From Clostridia bacterium (GTDB taxonomy: Bacteria > Bacillota > Clostridia > Christensenellales > Aristaeellaceae): a stretch of DNA of 64,000 nucleotides. Location: NCBI GenBank assembly GCA_017412715.1, contig JAFPWU010000022.1, forward strand, positions 1 through 64,000, written 5' to 3'. The notes beneath the pieces were generated by a model. The model searched no databases, had not been told where the DNA came from, and was given only the letters and a program-made list of their open reading frames with translations. The stretch's first letter is position 1; every line of letters starts with the position of its first letter. The translations under genes were made by a program, and so were the position numbers. This document shows positions 24,080-33,440 of the stretch, in pieces.

Positions 24080-25528
24080 TCAGGCTTCTCCGCACATGGC
24101 GGCGATGAGCCGCTTATAGAAATCCACCGCTCCCGGCAGGCAGTCCATGCCGATGGTCTCGTTCAGGCCGTGCATTCCCTTCATCTGCTCCGGACCGTAG
24201 ACCACAGGGGCGAAGCGCACCACGCTGTCGCAGATTTCCTCATAGAACCGGGCGTCAGTCGCCCCGGTCATCACATAGGGACTGGACGGGCAGCCGGGAA
24301 AGGCTTCCGCCACCACCCGTTCGACGGTCCGGAAGGCCTCGCCATGGATATCGCAGCTTCGGCTCACGTCGGAGGCATGGCTGACGCTGACCTCGGCGCC
24401 GTATTTCCTGGCCAGGTGCTTCACCTTCTTCAGGCTCTTTTTCATTCCTTCATGGGGAATGAAGCGCATGTTGGCGCCGATCATGGCTTCCTGGGGCATG
24501 ACGTTGAAGGCGTTGGAGCCCTTCGCCATGGTAAAGGCGATCGTCGTCCGGATCATCGCTCCGGCCTGGGCGCTGATCATCGGCAGCACCCGCAGCAGCA
24601 GCGGCCGGAACAGCCACAGGTTGCCCAGCACCAGCTTCAGCGGGAAGGATGCGTAAGGCGCCAGCGTTTCGAACATCGCGGCCACTTCCTTCGGCATCCG
24701 CCGTTTGAACACGTTCCGGGTTTCAAAGTGATGAACCAGCGCGGCGAGCCTGGCCAGCGGGGAATGCCGCTTCGGCGCGGAGGCGTGGCCGCCGTTGCTC
24801 CTTGCGGTGAAGGTCACATCCGCCTTGCCCTTTTCAAACACGCCCAGCATGGCGAAGTTGCCGTGGATTCCGCCGATGGGATCGGTGATGATTCCGCCGC
24901 CCTCGTCCACCACCAGCCAGGGCCGCACGCCCCGCCGCTTCAGCTCCTCCACCAGCTTCGGGCATCCGTCCCCGGCCCATTCCTCCGTGCAGGAGGAGGA
25001 CAGATAGACATCCTGCGGAGGCGTGTATCCCTCGGCCAGCAGCTGCTCGACCGCTTCCAGGAAGGCCATCACGGAGCATTTCGTGTCCGAGGTGCCGCGG
25101 CCCCAGACCAGGCCGTCGGCAATGTCCCCGGAAAAGGGATCATGCAGCCATTCGCCCTCCGCCGGCACCACATCCTGATGGCTCATCAGCACCAGCGGCC
25201 GGTCGTGCCGCTCCCCCGGCCAGTAATACAGCAGGTTTCCGTCAATCTCGGTCTTTTCCAGCTCCCGGTGCACCCGGGGAAAGAGCTCCTCCAGCAGCTG
25301 ATGAAACCCGAGGAACTTCTCCCGCTGATCCGTTTCCGGCACGGAAACCGTTTCACAGCGCACCATGCGGGCCAGCTTCTCCGCCAGCCGCCGCGCCTCC
25401 TCCGGATCCGGGGACGGAACATAGGTCGACTTCTTTCCCGGCGTCCGGCAGGTGCGGATCACCGCCGCGCAAAGCAGCGCCAGCAGCAGGCCCAGAATGC
25501 CCGCCAGCGTCCATACGATCCACTTCAT
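24080..25528 (-). CDS. M20 family metallopeptidase, carboxypeptidase S/PM20D-like
   Basis: Zinc peptidase of 482 residues with an N-terminal membrane anchor (about residues 3-25). Metal and catalytic residues are visible: His117 and Asp119 in LMSHQDVVP, Asp148 in GRGTSDTK, Glu182-Glu183 in CTEEWAGDG, Asp208 in VVDEGGG, and His453 in GMHGLNE. The dimerisation insert contains TARSNGGHASAP. The layout matches the carboxypeptidase S/PM20D branch, which hydrolyses or forms N-acyl amino acids or cleaves dipeptides. ATG at 25528 overlaps the upstream stop; the longer frame to 26032 is a shadow. Third gene of an operon with two membrane proteins that may move its substrate or product. Confidence 0.85.
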   Translation of the reverse strand: MKWIVWTLAGILGLLLALLCAAVIRTCRTPGKKSTYVPSPDPEEARRLAEKLARMVRCETVSVPETDQREKFLGFHQLLEELFPRVHRELEKTEIDGNLLYYWPGERHDRPLVLMSHQDVVPAEGEWLHDPFSGDIADGLVWGRGTSDTKCSVMAFLEAVEQLLAEGYTPPQDVYLSSSCTEEWAGDGCPKLVEELKRRGVRPWLVVDEGGGIITDPIGGIHGNFAMLGVFEKGKADVTFTARSNGGHASAPKRHSPLARLAALVHHFETRNVFKRRMPKEVAAMFETLAPYASFPLKLVLGNLWLFRPLLLRVLPMISAQAGAMIRTTIAFTMAKGSNAFNVMPQEAMIGANMRFIPHEGMKKSLKKVKHLARKYGAEVSVSHASDVSRSCDIHGEAFRTVERVVAEAFPGCPSSPYVMTGATDARFYEEICDSVVRFAPVVYGPEQMKGMHGLNETIGMDCLPGAVDFYKRLIAAMCGEA

Positions 25529-26205
25529 TTCGCTTCCCCCCGCTGCTCCTGCCGGTATTTCAGATAGCTCAGGCCGATGGCCAGGGCGCCCGCCGGGATA
25601 ATCATGAAGGAGGTGGAGGAGGTCAGGGACGGCACCAGCGTAAACAGCACCGTCATCGCGATCAGCGGGATCATCGCCAGCTTCGGATCCTTGCGGAAAT
25701 ACTTCCAGGCCATGGCCCCGAAAAGCGCCGGAACAACATTCGCGAAGGCCGGCTGCAGGGCGGGGCTCTGGAGCACCGGCCGCAGGGGCGTCAGCAGCGC
25801 CACGCCGACCGCCAGCACCACGATGGTCACCAGGGAGGAGGTTGCGATGCTCAGGGTGGAGAGAATCTCGTTCTCCGGCGTGCCGGTCTTGACGCCGGCC
25901 ATTTCCCGGGCCGTCATCGCGCAGGGAATTTTCATGTTGATCAGATTGCCTGTGATGAAGGCCAGGTAGCTTCCGCCTGCGCCCAGCATCGGCGTATAGA
26001 CCAGGAATTCCACCACGCTGCTCACCGTCCACACCAGGCCCACGGACAGGAAGCCCCGGGCGGCTGCCGCCAGATCCGGCGCCGCGCCAAGGTATCCGCC
26101 GATCACAAAGGGCGCGCCGACCAGCAGGATCAGCGTGATCACGCTTACGATCCGCCCCAGGCGATGGGTGCTCCGAAGATATTCGTCATACGGTCTCTTT
26201 TCCAT
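25525..26205 (-). CDS. Small polytopic membrane protein, partner of DUF5058 protein
   Basis: Protein of 226 residues with about five or six hydrophobic segments and a positive N-terminus. I do not recognise a named family with confidence. Its segments GAGGSYLAFITGNLINMKIP and TGTPENEILSTLSIATSSLV sit between membrane helices and carry many glycine, serine and threonine residues, as in substrate-binding turns of secondary transporters. It lies 18 bases after the DUF5058 gene and overlaps the peptidase start by four bases. The constant pairing suggests these two membrane proteins form one heteromeric transporter for the peptidase's substrate or product. That role is inference. Confidence 0.65.
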   Translation of the reverse strand: MEKRPYDEYLRSTHRLGRIVSVITLILLVGAPFVIGGYLGAAPDLAAAARGFLSVGLVWTVSSVVEFLVYTPMLGAGGSYLAFITGNLINMKIPCAMTAREMAGVKTGTPENEILSTLSIATSSLVTIVVLAVGVALLTPLRPVLQSPALQPAFANVVPALFGAMAWKYFRKDPKLAMIPLIAMTVLFTLVPSLTSSTSFMIIPAGALAIGLSYLKYRQEQRGEAK

Positions 26206-26223
26206 CCGTCCTCACCTTCTCTC

Positions 26224-26973
26224 TCACTGTCCCACCAGAATGGCCGCCAGCATCCCGATCAGCATGCTGCCGGCGATGGAGAAGCTGTCCAGCCAGGCCA
26301 TCTTCTTTTTCTCCGCCAGCCAGGTGAATCCGCCCATGGCCAGCGCCGCCGCGGCCGCCGTCACCAGCGGCGTCCAGGCGCCCCGGAACTGGAGCAGCCC
26401 TTCCCCGGAGATGAATCCGCCGAGATAGCTGCCGATATAGGCGCTGACCATGCCCACGAACATGGCCGTCATGGCTCTGTCGCCGAAGCCTTCCCGCTTT
26501 TCTCCCGCCGGGGCGGCCCTGCGTCCGCCGCTGATCCGGTTCAGATAGCGCTTGCCAAACAGCGTCGCCAGAATCATGCCCCACATGATGCAGACGCTCA
26601 TCAGCAGCGCGATGGTGGAGAAGGCCTGGGCGGTCATCGTTTCCCCGCTGAGGCTCAGCCCCAGCTGTTCCGCCGCCGCGGAGGCCACCTGGGTCTCGTA
26701 GTGCAGCGCGCCGATAACCGACAGCCGCAGCCACGGCCACGGAATGCCGAGGCTGCCGCTCAGCGCGATCACCCCCAGCAGGATGCCCACGCTGGGCAGC
26801 ACCGCGAAGGTTGCGCTGGCGGTGATCGTCTGCTTCATCTTTCCCGTATCCATGCCCAGGGCCTTTCCGGCCCGCCAGGCCCGCGCCATGAAGACCACGC
26901 AGACCCCCGCCACAAAGGCCACAATGACCCCGCAGATCGCGTACATGGTTCCGCTGCTCAGCTGTTCCAGCAC
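26224..26973 (-). CDS. DUF5058 family membrane protein
   Basis: Protein of 249 residues resembling DUF5058, an uncharacterised family of polytopic membrane proteins of Bacillota. About six hydrophobic segments are seen, with ASATFAVLPSVGILLGVIAL and AYIGSYLGGFISGEGLLQF as glycine-rich, possibly pore-lining parts. An ATG at 26979 touches the GGAGGG ribosome site, so GTG at 26973, seven bases from AGGAGG, is the better start. It is first in an operon with a second small membrane protein and an M20 peptidase. A split transporter for peptides or N-acyl amino acids is a reasonable guess, but nothing in the sequence proves transport. Confidence 0.7.
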   Translation of the reverse strand: MLEQLSSGTMYAICGVIVAFVAGVCVVFMARAWRAGKALGMDTGKMKQTITASATFAVLPSVGILLGVIALSGSLGIPWPWLRLSVIGALHYETQVASAAAEQLGLSLSGETMTAQAFSTIALLMSVCIMWGMILATLFGKRYLNRISGGRRAAPAGEKREGFGDRAMTAMFVGMVSAYIGSYLGGFISGEGLLQFRGAWTPLVTAAAAALAMGGFTWLAEKKKMAWLDSFSIAGSMLIGMLAAILVGQ

Positions 26974-26994
26974 AATCATCCCTCCTCTGTCTAA

Positions 26995-27102
26995 GGAAAC
27001 GCTGATTTATTCCGTTCCGGCGGTGATCGCCTTCCCTCCGGCGAAGTATGTTAAGCCTTCGCTCGGGCGATGGACGCCGAAATCATTTATTCCGCGTTTC
27101 CC
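26995..27102. repeat. Palindromic intergenic repeat, copy 6 (long form, full length)
   Basis: Best full-length copy. The left arm is GGAAACGCTGATTTATTCCG then TTCCGGCGGTGATCGCC. The middle is CTCCGGCGAAGTATGTTAAG and CCTTCGCTCG. The right arm is GGCGATGGACGCCGAAATCA then TTTATTCCGCGTTTCCC. The arms pair almost throughout. It lies in the 373-base gap between the divergent DUF5058 and GH53 genes, within the probable leader of the former (a TATAAT on the minus strand is at 27157-27152, with a poor -35). Confidence 0.8.
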
Positions 27103-27214
27103 TGAAACGCGGCAGCCACTCCCGGAGAAAATCCAGGGTACGGCTGCCGCTATTATATCATGTTTTCCCGGATTGGGTACGGTTTCCCCGCATCCTCTTT
27201 TCGGCCCTCTTTTC

Positions 27215-27243
27215 TTGCCGAAGGCGGCTTCTCCCTTTATAAT
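27215..27243 (+). promoter_or_regulatory. Promoter of the GH53 gene
   Basis: TTGCCG (27215-27220), a 17-base spacer and a perfect TATAAT (27238-27243), about 104 bases ahead of the start codon. Confidence 0.65.
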
Positions 27244-27346
27244 GGAACCTGTACAGGCGCATCTTTCCCGCGCCGTCCCCCGGACGCCTGTCCGGGAAAA
27301 CCGAACTGCCGTATTCACAATCATTTTATCCGGGAGGTTATGTCCT

Positions 27347-29293
27347 ATGCGGTGCCGTCTGCTCGCCCTGCTGCTCCTTCTGTGCCTGCTCTGTCCGCCC
27401 GGCGCTCCGGCCGCCGCGGAAGCGGCTCCCTCGCCCCTTTTTGTCCAGAAGGTGGAGAACCTGCCGGAGGATTTCATCTTCGGCATGGACGCCTCCAGCG
27501 TCCTGGCGGAGGAAGCGAGCGGCGTGATTTACCGGGACGCGGAAGGCCATCCCGCGGATGTTTTCCGGGTGCTGGCCGATGCGGGCATCACGCACATCCG
27601 GGTACGGGTCTGGAACGATCCCTACGATTCCAAGGGCCATGGCTATGGCGGCGGCAACTGCGATATCGATACCGCCGTGGAGATCGGCCGCCGGGCCGCG
27701 GCCTGCGGCCTGGGCCTCATTGTGGATTTTCACTATTCGGATTTCTGGGCCGATCCCGGCAAGCAGATGGTTCCCAAGGCCTGGGCCGGCATGACCATCG
27801 AGCAGAAGACCGAGGCGGTCTATGAGTATACCCGCTCCTGCCTGGAGCAGCTGAAGGACGCGGGCGTGGAGGTGGCCATGGTCCAGACGGGCAACGAGAC
27901 CAATCAGCTGCTCTGCGGGGAGAAAACCTGGTTCAACATCCAGTATCTCATGCAGGCGGGAGCCCGGGCCACCCGGGAGGTTTTCCCTTCAGCCCTGGTG
28001 GCCCTGCATTTCGCCAATCCGGAGCGGGAGGGCGCCTACGCCACCTATGCCAGGAAAATGGATTATTACCAGGTGGACTACGATGTGTTCGCCACTTCCT
28101 ATTATCCCTACTGGCACGGCACCCTGGACAACCTGGCGGCCGTGCTGACGGAGATTTCGGAAACCTACGGCAAGAAGGTCATGGTGATGGAAACCTCCTA
28201 CGCCTGGACGCCGGAGGATTCGGATTTCTTCGGCAATACCGTCGGCGACGGCGGCGCCATCGTCAAGGATTATCCCTTTACCGTTCAGGGGCAGGCCAAC
28301 TGCATCCGGAACATCACGGATACCCTGGTTTCCCGGGTGCCCGGCGCCATCGGCGTCGTCTACTGGGAGGGCGCATGGATCTCCGTCGGCACCTCCTCCT
28401 GGGAGGAAAACCATGAGAAATGGGAAACTTTCGGCTCCGGCTGGGCCTCCAGCTACGCCGCGGGTTATGACCCGGCGGACGCCGGCAAATACTACGGCGG
28501 CTGCGCGGTGGACAACCAGGCCCTCTTCGATCCCTCCGGCCTTCCCCTGGATTCCCTGCAGGTCTTCCGCCTCCTGCGGGAAGGGAATGCCGTTCCCGTC
28601 GCGCCGGATGCATTGGAGGAAGTCAGCCTGGTCTGCGATCTGGCCCTGCCCGTCGTCCTTCCGGACACCGTCAACGCCGTCATGAACGACAACAGCCGCC
28701 AGCCCATCCCCGTCGTCTGGAATTTTACGCCGGAGCAGGAGGCGGCCATGCGCGCTTCCGGGCCGGCCCAGTATGAAATCCTCGGCCAGGCCGGCGGAAT
28801 GGAAGCCCATGCCTGGGTCTCCATGGTTTATTATAACTATCTGGAAAACAATTCCTTCGAGGAGGGAGACAGGGCTTGGACCTTCACGGATCTGGCCCAT
28901 GCCGACGAGCTGTATGTGGAGGACAAGAAGACCGATTCCCTCACCGGCACGAAGCACGCCCACTTCTGGAGCGCGGCCCGGGATTCCGTGGAATTCACCC
29001 TGGAGCAGCGGGTGGAAGCGCTTCCCGCCGGCCGCTATTCCTTCAGCGTCTCCATCATGGGCGGCGACGCGGGAGATCAGGAGATCTACGCCTATGTGAA
29101 GGAGGGAGACGAAATCCAGGCTTCCGCGCCCATGTCCATTTCCGCTTACGGCGCCTGGGACACGGGGCTCATTCCCGCCTTTGAGCATACCGAGGGAGCG
29201 GAGCTCACCGTCGGGGTCTATGTCCGCTGCCAGGGAGCGGGCAGCGGCGCCTGGGGCAAGATAGACGACGCGAAGCTGAACGCGGTACCTTGA
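27347..29293 (+). CDS. Glycoside hydrolase family 53 endo-beta-1,4-galactanase with C-terminal binding modules
   Basis: Secreted enzyme of 648 residues that would cut beta-1,4-galactan side chains of pectin (arabinogalactan type I). A signal peptide covers about residues 1-25, with cleavage near APAAAEA. The GH53 TIM barrel covers about 40-395, with acid/base Glu184 in QTGNETNQ and nucleophile Glu282 in VMETSYAW. A bacterial Ig-like module (about 425-490, containing PVVWNF) and a beta-sandwich carbohydrate-binding module (about 495-648, starting NYLENNSFEEG) follow. ATG at 27347 has GGAGG nine bases upstream. The open frame back to 26744 crosses the repeat and the promoter and is rejected. 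The nearby importer at 33578-36677 may take up the products. Confidence 0.9.
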   Translation: MRCRLLALLLLLCLLCPPGAPAAAEAAPSPLFVQKVENLPEDFIFGMDASSVLAEEASGVIYRDAEGHPADVFRVLADAGITHIRVRVWNDPYDSKGHGYGGGNCDIDTAVEIGRRAAACGLGLIVDFHYSDFWADPGKQMVPKAWAGMTIEQKTEAVYEYTRSCLEQLKDAGVEVAMVQTGNETNQLLCGEKTWFNIQYLMQAGARATREVFPSALVALHFANPEREGAYATYARKMDYYQVDYDVFATSYYPYWHGTLDNLAAVLTEISETYGKKVMVMETSYAWTPEDSDFFGNTVGDGGAIVKDYPFTVQGQANCIRNITDTLVSRVPGAIGVVYWEGAWISVGTSSWEENHEKWETFGSGWASSYAAGYDPADAGKYYGGCAVDNQALFDPSGLPLDSLQVFRLLREGNAVPVAPDALEEVSLVCDLALPVVLPDTVNAVMNDNSRQPIPVVWNFTPEQEAAMRASGPAQYEILGQAGGMEAHAWVSMVYYNYLENNSFEEGDRAWTFTDLAHADELYVEDKKTDSLTGTKHAHFWSAARDSVEFTLEQRVEALPAGRYSFSVSIMGGDAGDQEIYAYVKEGDEIQASAPMSISAYGAWDTGLIPAFEHTEGAELTVGVYVRCQGAGSGAWGKIDDAKLNAVP

Positions 29294-29316
29294 TCCGGTA
29301 CCGCTTCCGATGCAGG

Positions 29317-29392
29317 GAGAGCCGGAAGGCCCAGGAGCTGATAAACCGGCGCAAGGGTTTTAACGTATTTGCGCACTGCCGGAGCTCTCGGG
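29317..29392. terminator. Possible long hairpin between convergent GH53 and esterase genes
   Basis: An outer GAGAGC-CGG pairs with CCGGAGCTCTC, and an inner GCGCAA (about 29353) pairs with TTGCGC. No clear T-run follows on either strand. The 115-base gap holds nothing else recognisable. Confidence 0.35.
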
Positions 29393-29408
29393 AGACAGGT
29401 CAGAACGC

Positions 29409-30278
29409 TTATCCCATGTGACGGGACAAAAACTCCAGAATTCTCTGCTTCGTTTTCTCCTGATAGAATTCATCCGCGCCATGGCTGACGCCTTCATAAA
29501 CGTCGAATTCAACAGGCACCCCGGCATGATTCAGCTCCTCGTACAGCGCTTCGCTCTGCCCGGGATCAACTAAGGGATCGGAATCGCCGTGAAGGATCAG
29601 GAACGGAGGGCACTTGCTGTCAACCCGGTTCAGCGGAGATGCTTTCCTGTAAAGCTCCGGGTTTTCCGACTCGCTGCAGCCCATGAGCAGACTTATCGCG
29701 TCGCCATTTACGATGACGGTTTCCCCCTCTGAAACGCTGGCGACAGACGTGCCGGACAGCGTTGATATCCCATAGAAATCCACAACGGCCTGGACCGCAG
29801 AAGACTGATCCTGATATTCGCCTTTATCAAACTCGGAGGTTCCGCCGGTCACTCCGATGAAATTAGCCAGATAACCCCCGGCTGATTCGCCCATGACGGC
29901 GATCCGATCAGGATCCACGCACAATTGCGCCGCATGGGCGCGCAGGTATCTTATGGCCTGCTTCACGTCGACGACCTGCGCAGGCCAGGCTGCTTCCATG
30001 GATGTCCGGTATTCTACGGAAGCGACCGTATATCCATGCTTCGCGAACCATACCATCTCCGCCATCCAAATATGGCGATCCACCTGCTGAAACGCTCCGC
30101 CGCACACCCATACGATGGTCGGCTGTTTTTCATAAGCTTCCCGATGCTTGGGCAGGAGAACGTCCATCTTCAAAGGCTTCTGCGTCCCGTTGAACCAGAA
30201 GGGAACCTGTGCGTAGGTCACGTCGGCCATCAGCGTTATGATGGGTTCCCTGTCAAAAGATCTGAGTGTCCGTTTCAT
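29409..30278 (-). CDS. Alpha/beta hydrolase, carbohydrate-esterase-like
   Basis: Hydrolase of 289 residues of the BD-FAE/esterase-lipase type, likely to remove acetyl or feruloyl groups from plant glycans. The nucleophile elbow GESAG gives Ser142. Asp234 in HGDSDPLV and His266 in VSHGADEF complete the triad. The oxyanion segment reads WVCGGAF, with cysteine where HGG is usual. No signal peptide is visible. ATG at 30278 is preferred: the earlier in-frame ATG at 30299 lacks a ribosome site, while GGGAG precedes 30278 by eleven bases. It lies 24 bases after the histidine kinase on the same strand and is convergent with the GH53 gene, so it may act on the same pectic polymer. Confidence 0.8.
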   Translation of the reverse strand: MKRTLRSFDREPIITLMADVTYAQVPFWFNGTQKPLKMDVLLPKHREAYEKQPTIVWVCGGAFQQVDRHIWMAEMVWFAKHGYTVASVEYRTSMEAAWPAQVVDVKQAIRYLRAHAAQLCVDPDRIAVMGESAGGYLANFIGVTGGTSEFDKGEYQDQSSAVQAVVDFYGISTLSGTSVASVSEGETVIVNGDAISLLMGCSESENPELYRKASPLNRVDSKCPPFLILHGDSDPLVDPGQSEALYEELNHAGVPVEFDVYEGVSHGADEFYQEKTKQRILEFLSRHMG

Positions 30279-30302
30279 TGCAATCCAATCTCCCTTCATT
30301 TA

Positions 30303-32003
30303 TCAATTGCGCTTTACTCTGCCGTTCGGGGTGCCAGGCACCCTGATTGTTATTTTCGTGCCTTCAGAAAGGCCGCCCGACATATGGAAAGAATACTGAC
30401 CCGGATACATCAGGTCAAGACGCTTTCTTATATTGCTCAATCCAATCGAATGAAGCTGTGATTTGACGGCGACGTAATCCTGACGGTTCAGATTGTTCAT
30501 GCGCTCTTCCGTCATGCCGACGCCGTTGTCCGAGACTTCGATTTCCACCCTGCCGCCATCGGCTCTCGTTTTCACAGTAATGATTCCGCTCCTGGACTCA
30601 TTCGGCAGAACGCCGTGATAAAGAGCGTTTTCCACGATGGGCTGTAAAAACAGCTTGGGAACAACGGCTGCGTCGGCTGCTGGATCCAGATCATAGGTGA
30701 TGCTGAAGCGCCCCTCGTAACGGATTTGCTGAATTCCCTCATAGGCCCGGACCAGGCTGATCTCTTCGCCCAGGGTGGCGGAGGCGTTTTCCCCGTCCGT
30801 GTGCAGCGTATCCTGCAAAATGGTGATAAAATCCCTGCAAAGCTTTACCGTCTCCTCGTTCTGCCCCATGCTCGCCAGCCAGATGACGGAATCAAGCGTA
30901 TTGTAGATGAAATGAGGGTTGATGCGGGCCATCTGAAGCTCCATCTGCAAACGGCCTTTCTCTTTTTCCTCCTCCAATTGGCGATCAATATTCTTTTTCA
31001 GGCTTTCAGTCATTCGGGCGAAGGCCAGAGTCAGATGCCCCATTTCGTCATCGGAGACTGCGCCGACCTGCACGTCATAATTCCCTTCCGAGACCTGCTT
31101 CGTCATGGCATTCAGCCGCTTGATCGGAGCCGTCCATCGGCGGATCATCGGAACGATGATGGAGGCCATGATGGCCGCAAACAGAAGTACAACGAAAATC
31201 AGCGTGCTCATCATGGCCCGATAGCGGTGCATCATGGCTTCCCGCTCATAGCTCGTGGACAGAATCCAGGAGCCTACCGGCTTCTCGATATGCAGGTCGC
31301 TTTGACCGGCGTGATCCGTTTCCTGGCTGTAAATTACGGCCCCGTCCCGATCAAACAGAGAAACGCGTTCCGCGGTCGCAAAGCCCTGGGCCAGATGATC
31401 CGTAAAGTATTCCGGATCCACGAAGATCACAATCCTTGCATAGTCCGCTATTTTATACACGTAGTCGTTGACGCTCATGGCAAAGGCGACGGCAGGAATG
31501 TCCATATGCGAGCGGTAATTGATTTTGACAAGCCCGGAAAAGGCTTCCGTATCGTCTCCCAGCAGCGTGTCCAGCCAAGATTCATCGACGTTTACATCCA
31601 GACCCATTCTGCTGGTGCTTGCGGTAGAAAAGGTCCGCCCGTCCTTATAGGTGATAATGATGCCCGTAACATAATCGGTCTGGGTCATGTAGGTCCGCAG
31701 CAGCCTGGAAAGCTGATCCCGCTCATGATAATCCGAATAGGTATTCTCCCTGGGGACGCTCTCCTGGATCATTTCATTGCTGGCAATCTGAACGGCCAGC
31801 GTTCGCACGTTCTTCTGAAGGTATTCCAGATGCATGGCCGCCTGGGTCAGGGTGCTGTTTGCTTCCGCTTCAATTTCCTGCAAAAGGATATTCCGCAGGT
31901 TGAAACCGATGAGGACGCCTACGAACACGACCACGAAAAGGAGCACGGCGGTGACCAGCAGCACCATGCGGGCGCGTATGCTGCGAAGGGGCCTGATCTT
32001 CAT
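30303..32003 (-). CDS. YesM-type sensor histidine kinase
   Basis: Sensor kinase of 566 residues. Two membrane helices (about 14-36 and 275-300) flank an extracellular Cache-like sensing domain. A HAMP domain (about 300-355) follows. The phosphate acceptor is near His364 in MARINPHFIYNTL, the signature of the LytS/YesM kinase class, and the ATP-binding part has QPIVENALYHG and SDNGVGM. ATG at 32003 is preferred over 32009 because GAGG lies eight bases upstream. The gene starts 15 bases after the response regulator. These pairs usually sense extracellular oligosaccharides or binding-protein complexes and control nearby importer genes, here those at 33578-36677. Confidence 0.9.
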   Translation of the reverse strand: MKIRPLRSIRARMVLLVTAVLLFVVVFVGVLIGFNLRNILLQEIEAEANSTLTQAAMHLEYLQKNVRTLAVQIASNEMIQESVPRENTYSDYHERDQLSRLLRTYMTQTDYVTGIIITYKDGRTFSTASTSRMGLDVNVDESWLDTLLGDDTEAFSGLVKINYRSHMDIPAVAFAMSVNDYVYKIADYARIVIFVDPEYFTDHLAQGFATAERVSLFDRDGAVIYSQETDHAGQSDLHIEKPVGSWILSTSYEREAMMHRYRAMMSTLIFVVLLFAAIMASIIVPMIRRWTAPIKRLNAMTKQVSEGNYDVQVGAVSDDEMGHLTLAFARMTESLKKNIDRQLEEEKEKGRLQMELQMARINPHFIYNTLDSVIWLASMGQNEETVKLCRDFITILQDTLHTDGENASATLGEEISLVRAYEGIQQIRYEGRFSITYDLDPAADAAVVPKLFLQPIVENALYHGVLPNESRSGIITVKTRADGGRVEIEVSDNGVGMTEERMNNLNRQDYVAVKSQLHSIGLSNIRKRLDLMYPGQYSFHMSGGLSEGTKITIRVPGTPNGRVKRN

Positions 32004-32018
32004 ATTCATTGCCTCAAA

Positions 32019-33440
32019 TCAATCATTGCTGTGGATCTGCGCGTATTTCATCGGAGACATCCCTTTTTCCTGCCGGAAAACCTGATTGAAATGCTGACTG
32101 CTTTTGAAACCGCACATCTCCGCAACTTCATATGCTTTACGGTCCTTGGACCGCAATAATTCGCAGGCGGCTTCGATCCTTGCCGACCGGAGATATTCAG
32201 AGACCGTGCAGCCGTGATATTGCTTGAACACCGAGCGCAGGTATCCGTCCGAGATGAACAGCTGGGCCGCGATATCGGCGGTGCGCAGGTCCTCGCCATA
32301 TCTTTTCCGTATGATTTCAGCGGCCCTTCGTGCGTATGTGTCGGCGGCGTCATCAGGAACCGACGGGGCGGGGATGCTTTTCAGCATTTTTTCCAGAAGA
32401 ACCAGCGCCTGACTCAGAGAGGCGCACTGCCCGAAATCTTCCTGCTGTTCCTCCGTCAGCCGGAAAAACTCAGCAAGCAGCTTTTGCAGAGGCGCAAGAT
32501 CGCTTTTTTCGCAGGCGCCCTGATCAGGCAGGTTGCTGAAGGGCGCCAGGACCCAGTCCGACAGCTGATCGGAACCGATTCGGTACAGTTCAACGGCTTT
32601 TTCCACATAATTCTGCGGAAAGCTGAGACTGACGGAGGGCAGGGAAGCATACTGTTCCTGCGTCATCGTCGTCGGCCCGCCGATCAGCAGGTGAGATGCC
32701 AGATGCCGGATGATCCCGCCGTCCTGCAGGTTTTCCAGCGTGCACGGAGGCAGAAAAACGGTCACGGCATTCCGGGGAAGGCTTATCATGGAAGGTTCCG
32801 CGGAACCTCCTTCATCCGTCTGCCGCAGCAGACAATATATGCCGCCGGGCGTCATGCTCTGCGCGAAGATGGGCCAGGAGTAATCCGGAAGGATAAAAGA
32901 CGGCGCTTCCGGACGCAGAAAGCCCAGAGGGGCTGCAGCAATGATCAGAAGCTGCACCCTCCAGGCTTCCGTACCGGCGATCCGGGGAACGGAAACAGGC
33001 GCGCTGCCCGAAAACCTTTTTCCGAGCCAGTGGGATAAGGCGGCCCTGCGCAGCCTGCGCTCATCGGCAAGCTGCTCAAGCGCCTTACGCAGCGCGTCTT
33101 TCAGGATCCCGGCATCCAGTTCATGTTTCAGCAGAAAGGAACTGATCCCAAGCTCCACGGAGCGCTGAACCACTTCAAAATCACGGTAGGCCGTAAGGAC
33201 GATGCATTTGAAATCCGGGTTAATCTCCCGAAGCTTCCGGGCCAAAGTCACGCCGTCGGTTTCAGGCATTCTGACGTCTGTGATTACGATATCGACGCGG
33301 ATATCTGAAAACAGTTCGACGGCCCTGCTGACAGACAGGGCCGTCAACGGGCGGTCAAAGCCCTCGGCTTCCCAATCGATCAGGGAGGAAAGATATCTGA
33401 TGGCCAAAGTTTCATCATCAATGATGAGAACTTTGTACAT
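32019..33440 (-). CDS. YesN-type response regulator with AraC DNA-binding domain
   Basis: Response regulator of 473 residues. The receiver domain (1-120) has Asp8-Asp9 and the phosphorylation site Asp55 in IVITDVRMPE. A long middle region (about 140-365) of uncertain fold follows. The AraC-type domain (about 370-470) has helix-turn-helix segments LRTADIAAQLFISDGYLRSV and YEVAEMCGFKSSQHFNQVF. ATG at 33440 has GGAGG eight bases upstream. It is co-oriented with the kinase gene and would be its partner. It follows the importer genes after a 137-base gap in which I see no promoter or terminator, so one transcript may cover SBP, permeases, regulator, kinase and esterase. Confidence 0.9.
   Translation of the reverse strand: MYKVLIIDDETLAIRYLSSLIDWEAEGFDRPLTALSVSRAVELFSDIRVDIVITDVRMPETDGVTLARKLREINPDFKCIVLTAYRDFEVVQRSVELGISSFLLKHELDAGILKDALRKALEQLADERRLRRAALSHWLGKRFSGSAPVSVPRIAGTEAWRVQLLIIAAAPLGFLRPEAPSFILPDYSWPIFAQSMTPGGIYCLLRQTDEGGSAEPSMISLPRNAVTVFLPPCTLENLQDGGIIRHLASHLLIGGPTTMTQEQYASLPSVSLSFPQNYVEKAVELYRIGSDQLSDWVLAPFSNLPDQGACEKSDLAPLQKLLAEFFRLTEEQQEDFGQCASLSQALVLLEKMLKSIPAPSVPDDAADTYARRAAEIIRKRYGEDLRTADIAAQLFISDGYLRSVFKQYHGCTVSEYLRSARIEAACELLRSKDRKAYEVAEMCGFKSSQHFNQVFRQEKGMSPMKYAQIHSND

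Noticed and set aside
25529..26032. N-terminal extension of the M20 peptidase frame
   Set aside because: It is an out-of-frame shadow of the upstream membrane-protein gene. The real start overlaps that gene's stop (ATGA) at 25528.
26744..27346. N-terminal extension of the GH53 frame
   Set aside because: It covers the DUF5058 gene start, a repeat and a good promoter. The signal peptide and ribosome site are at 27347.
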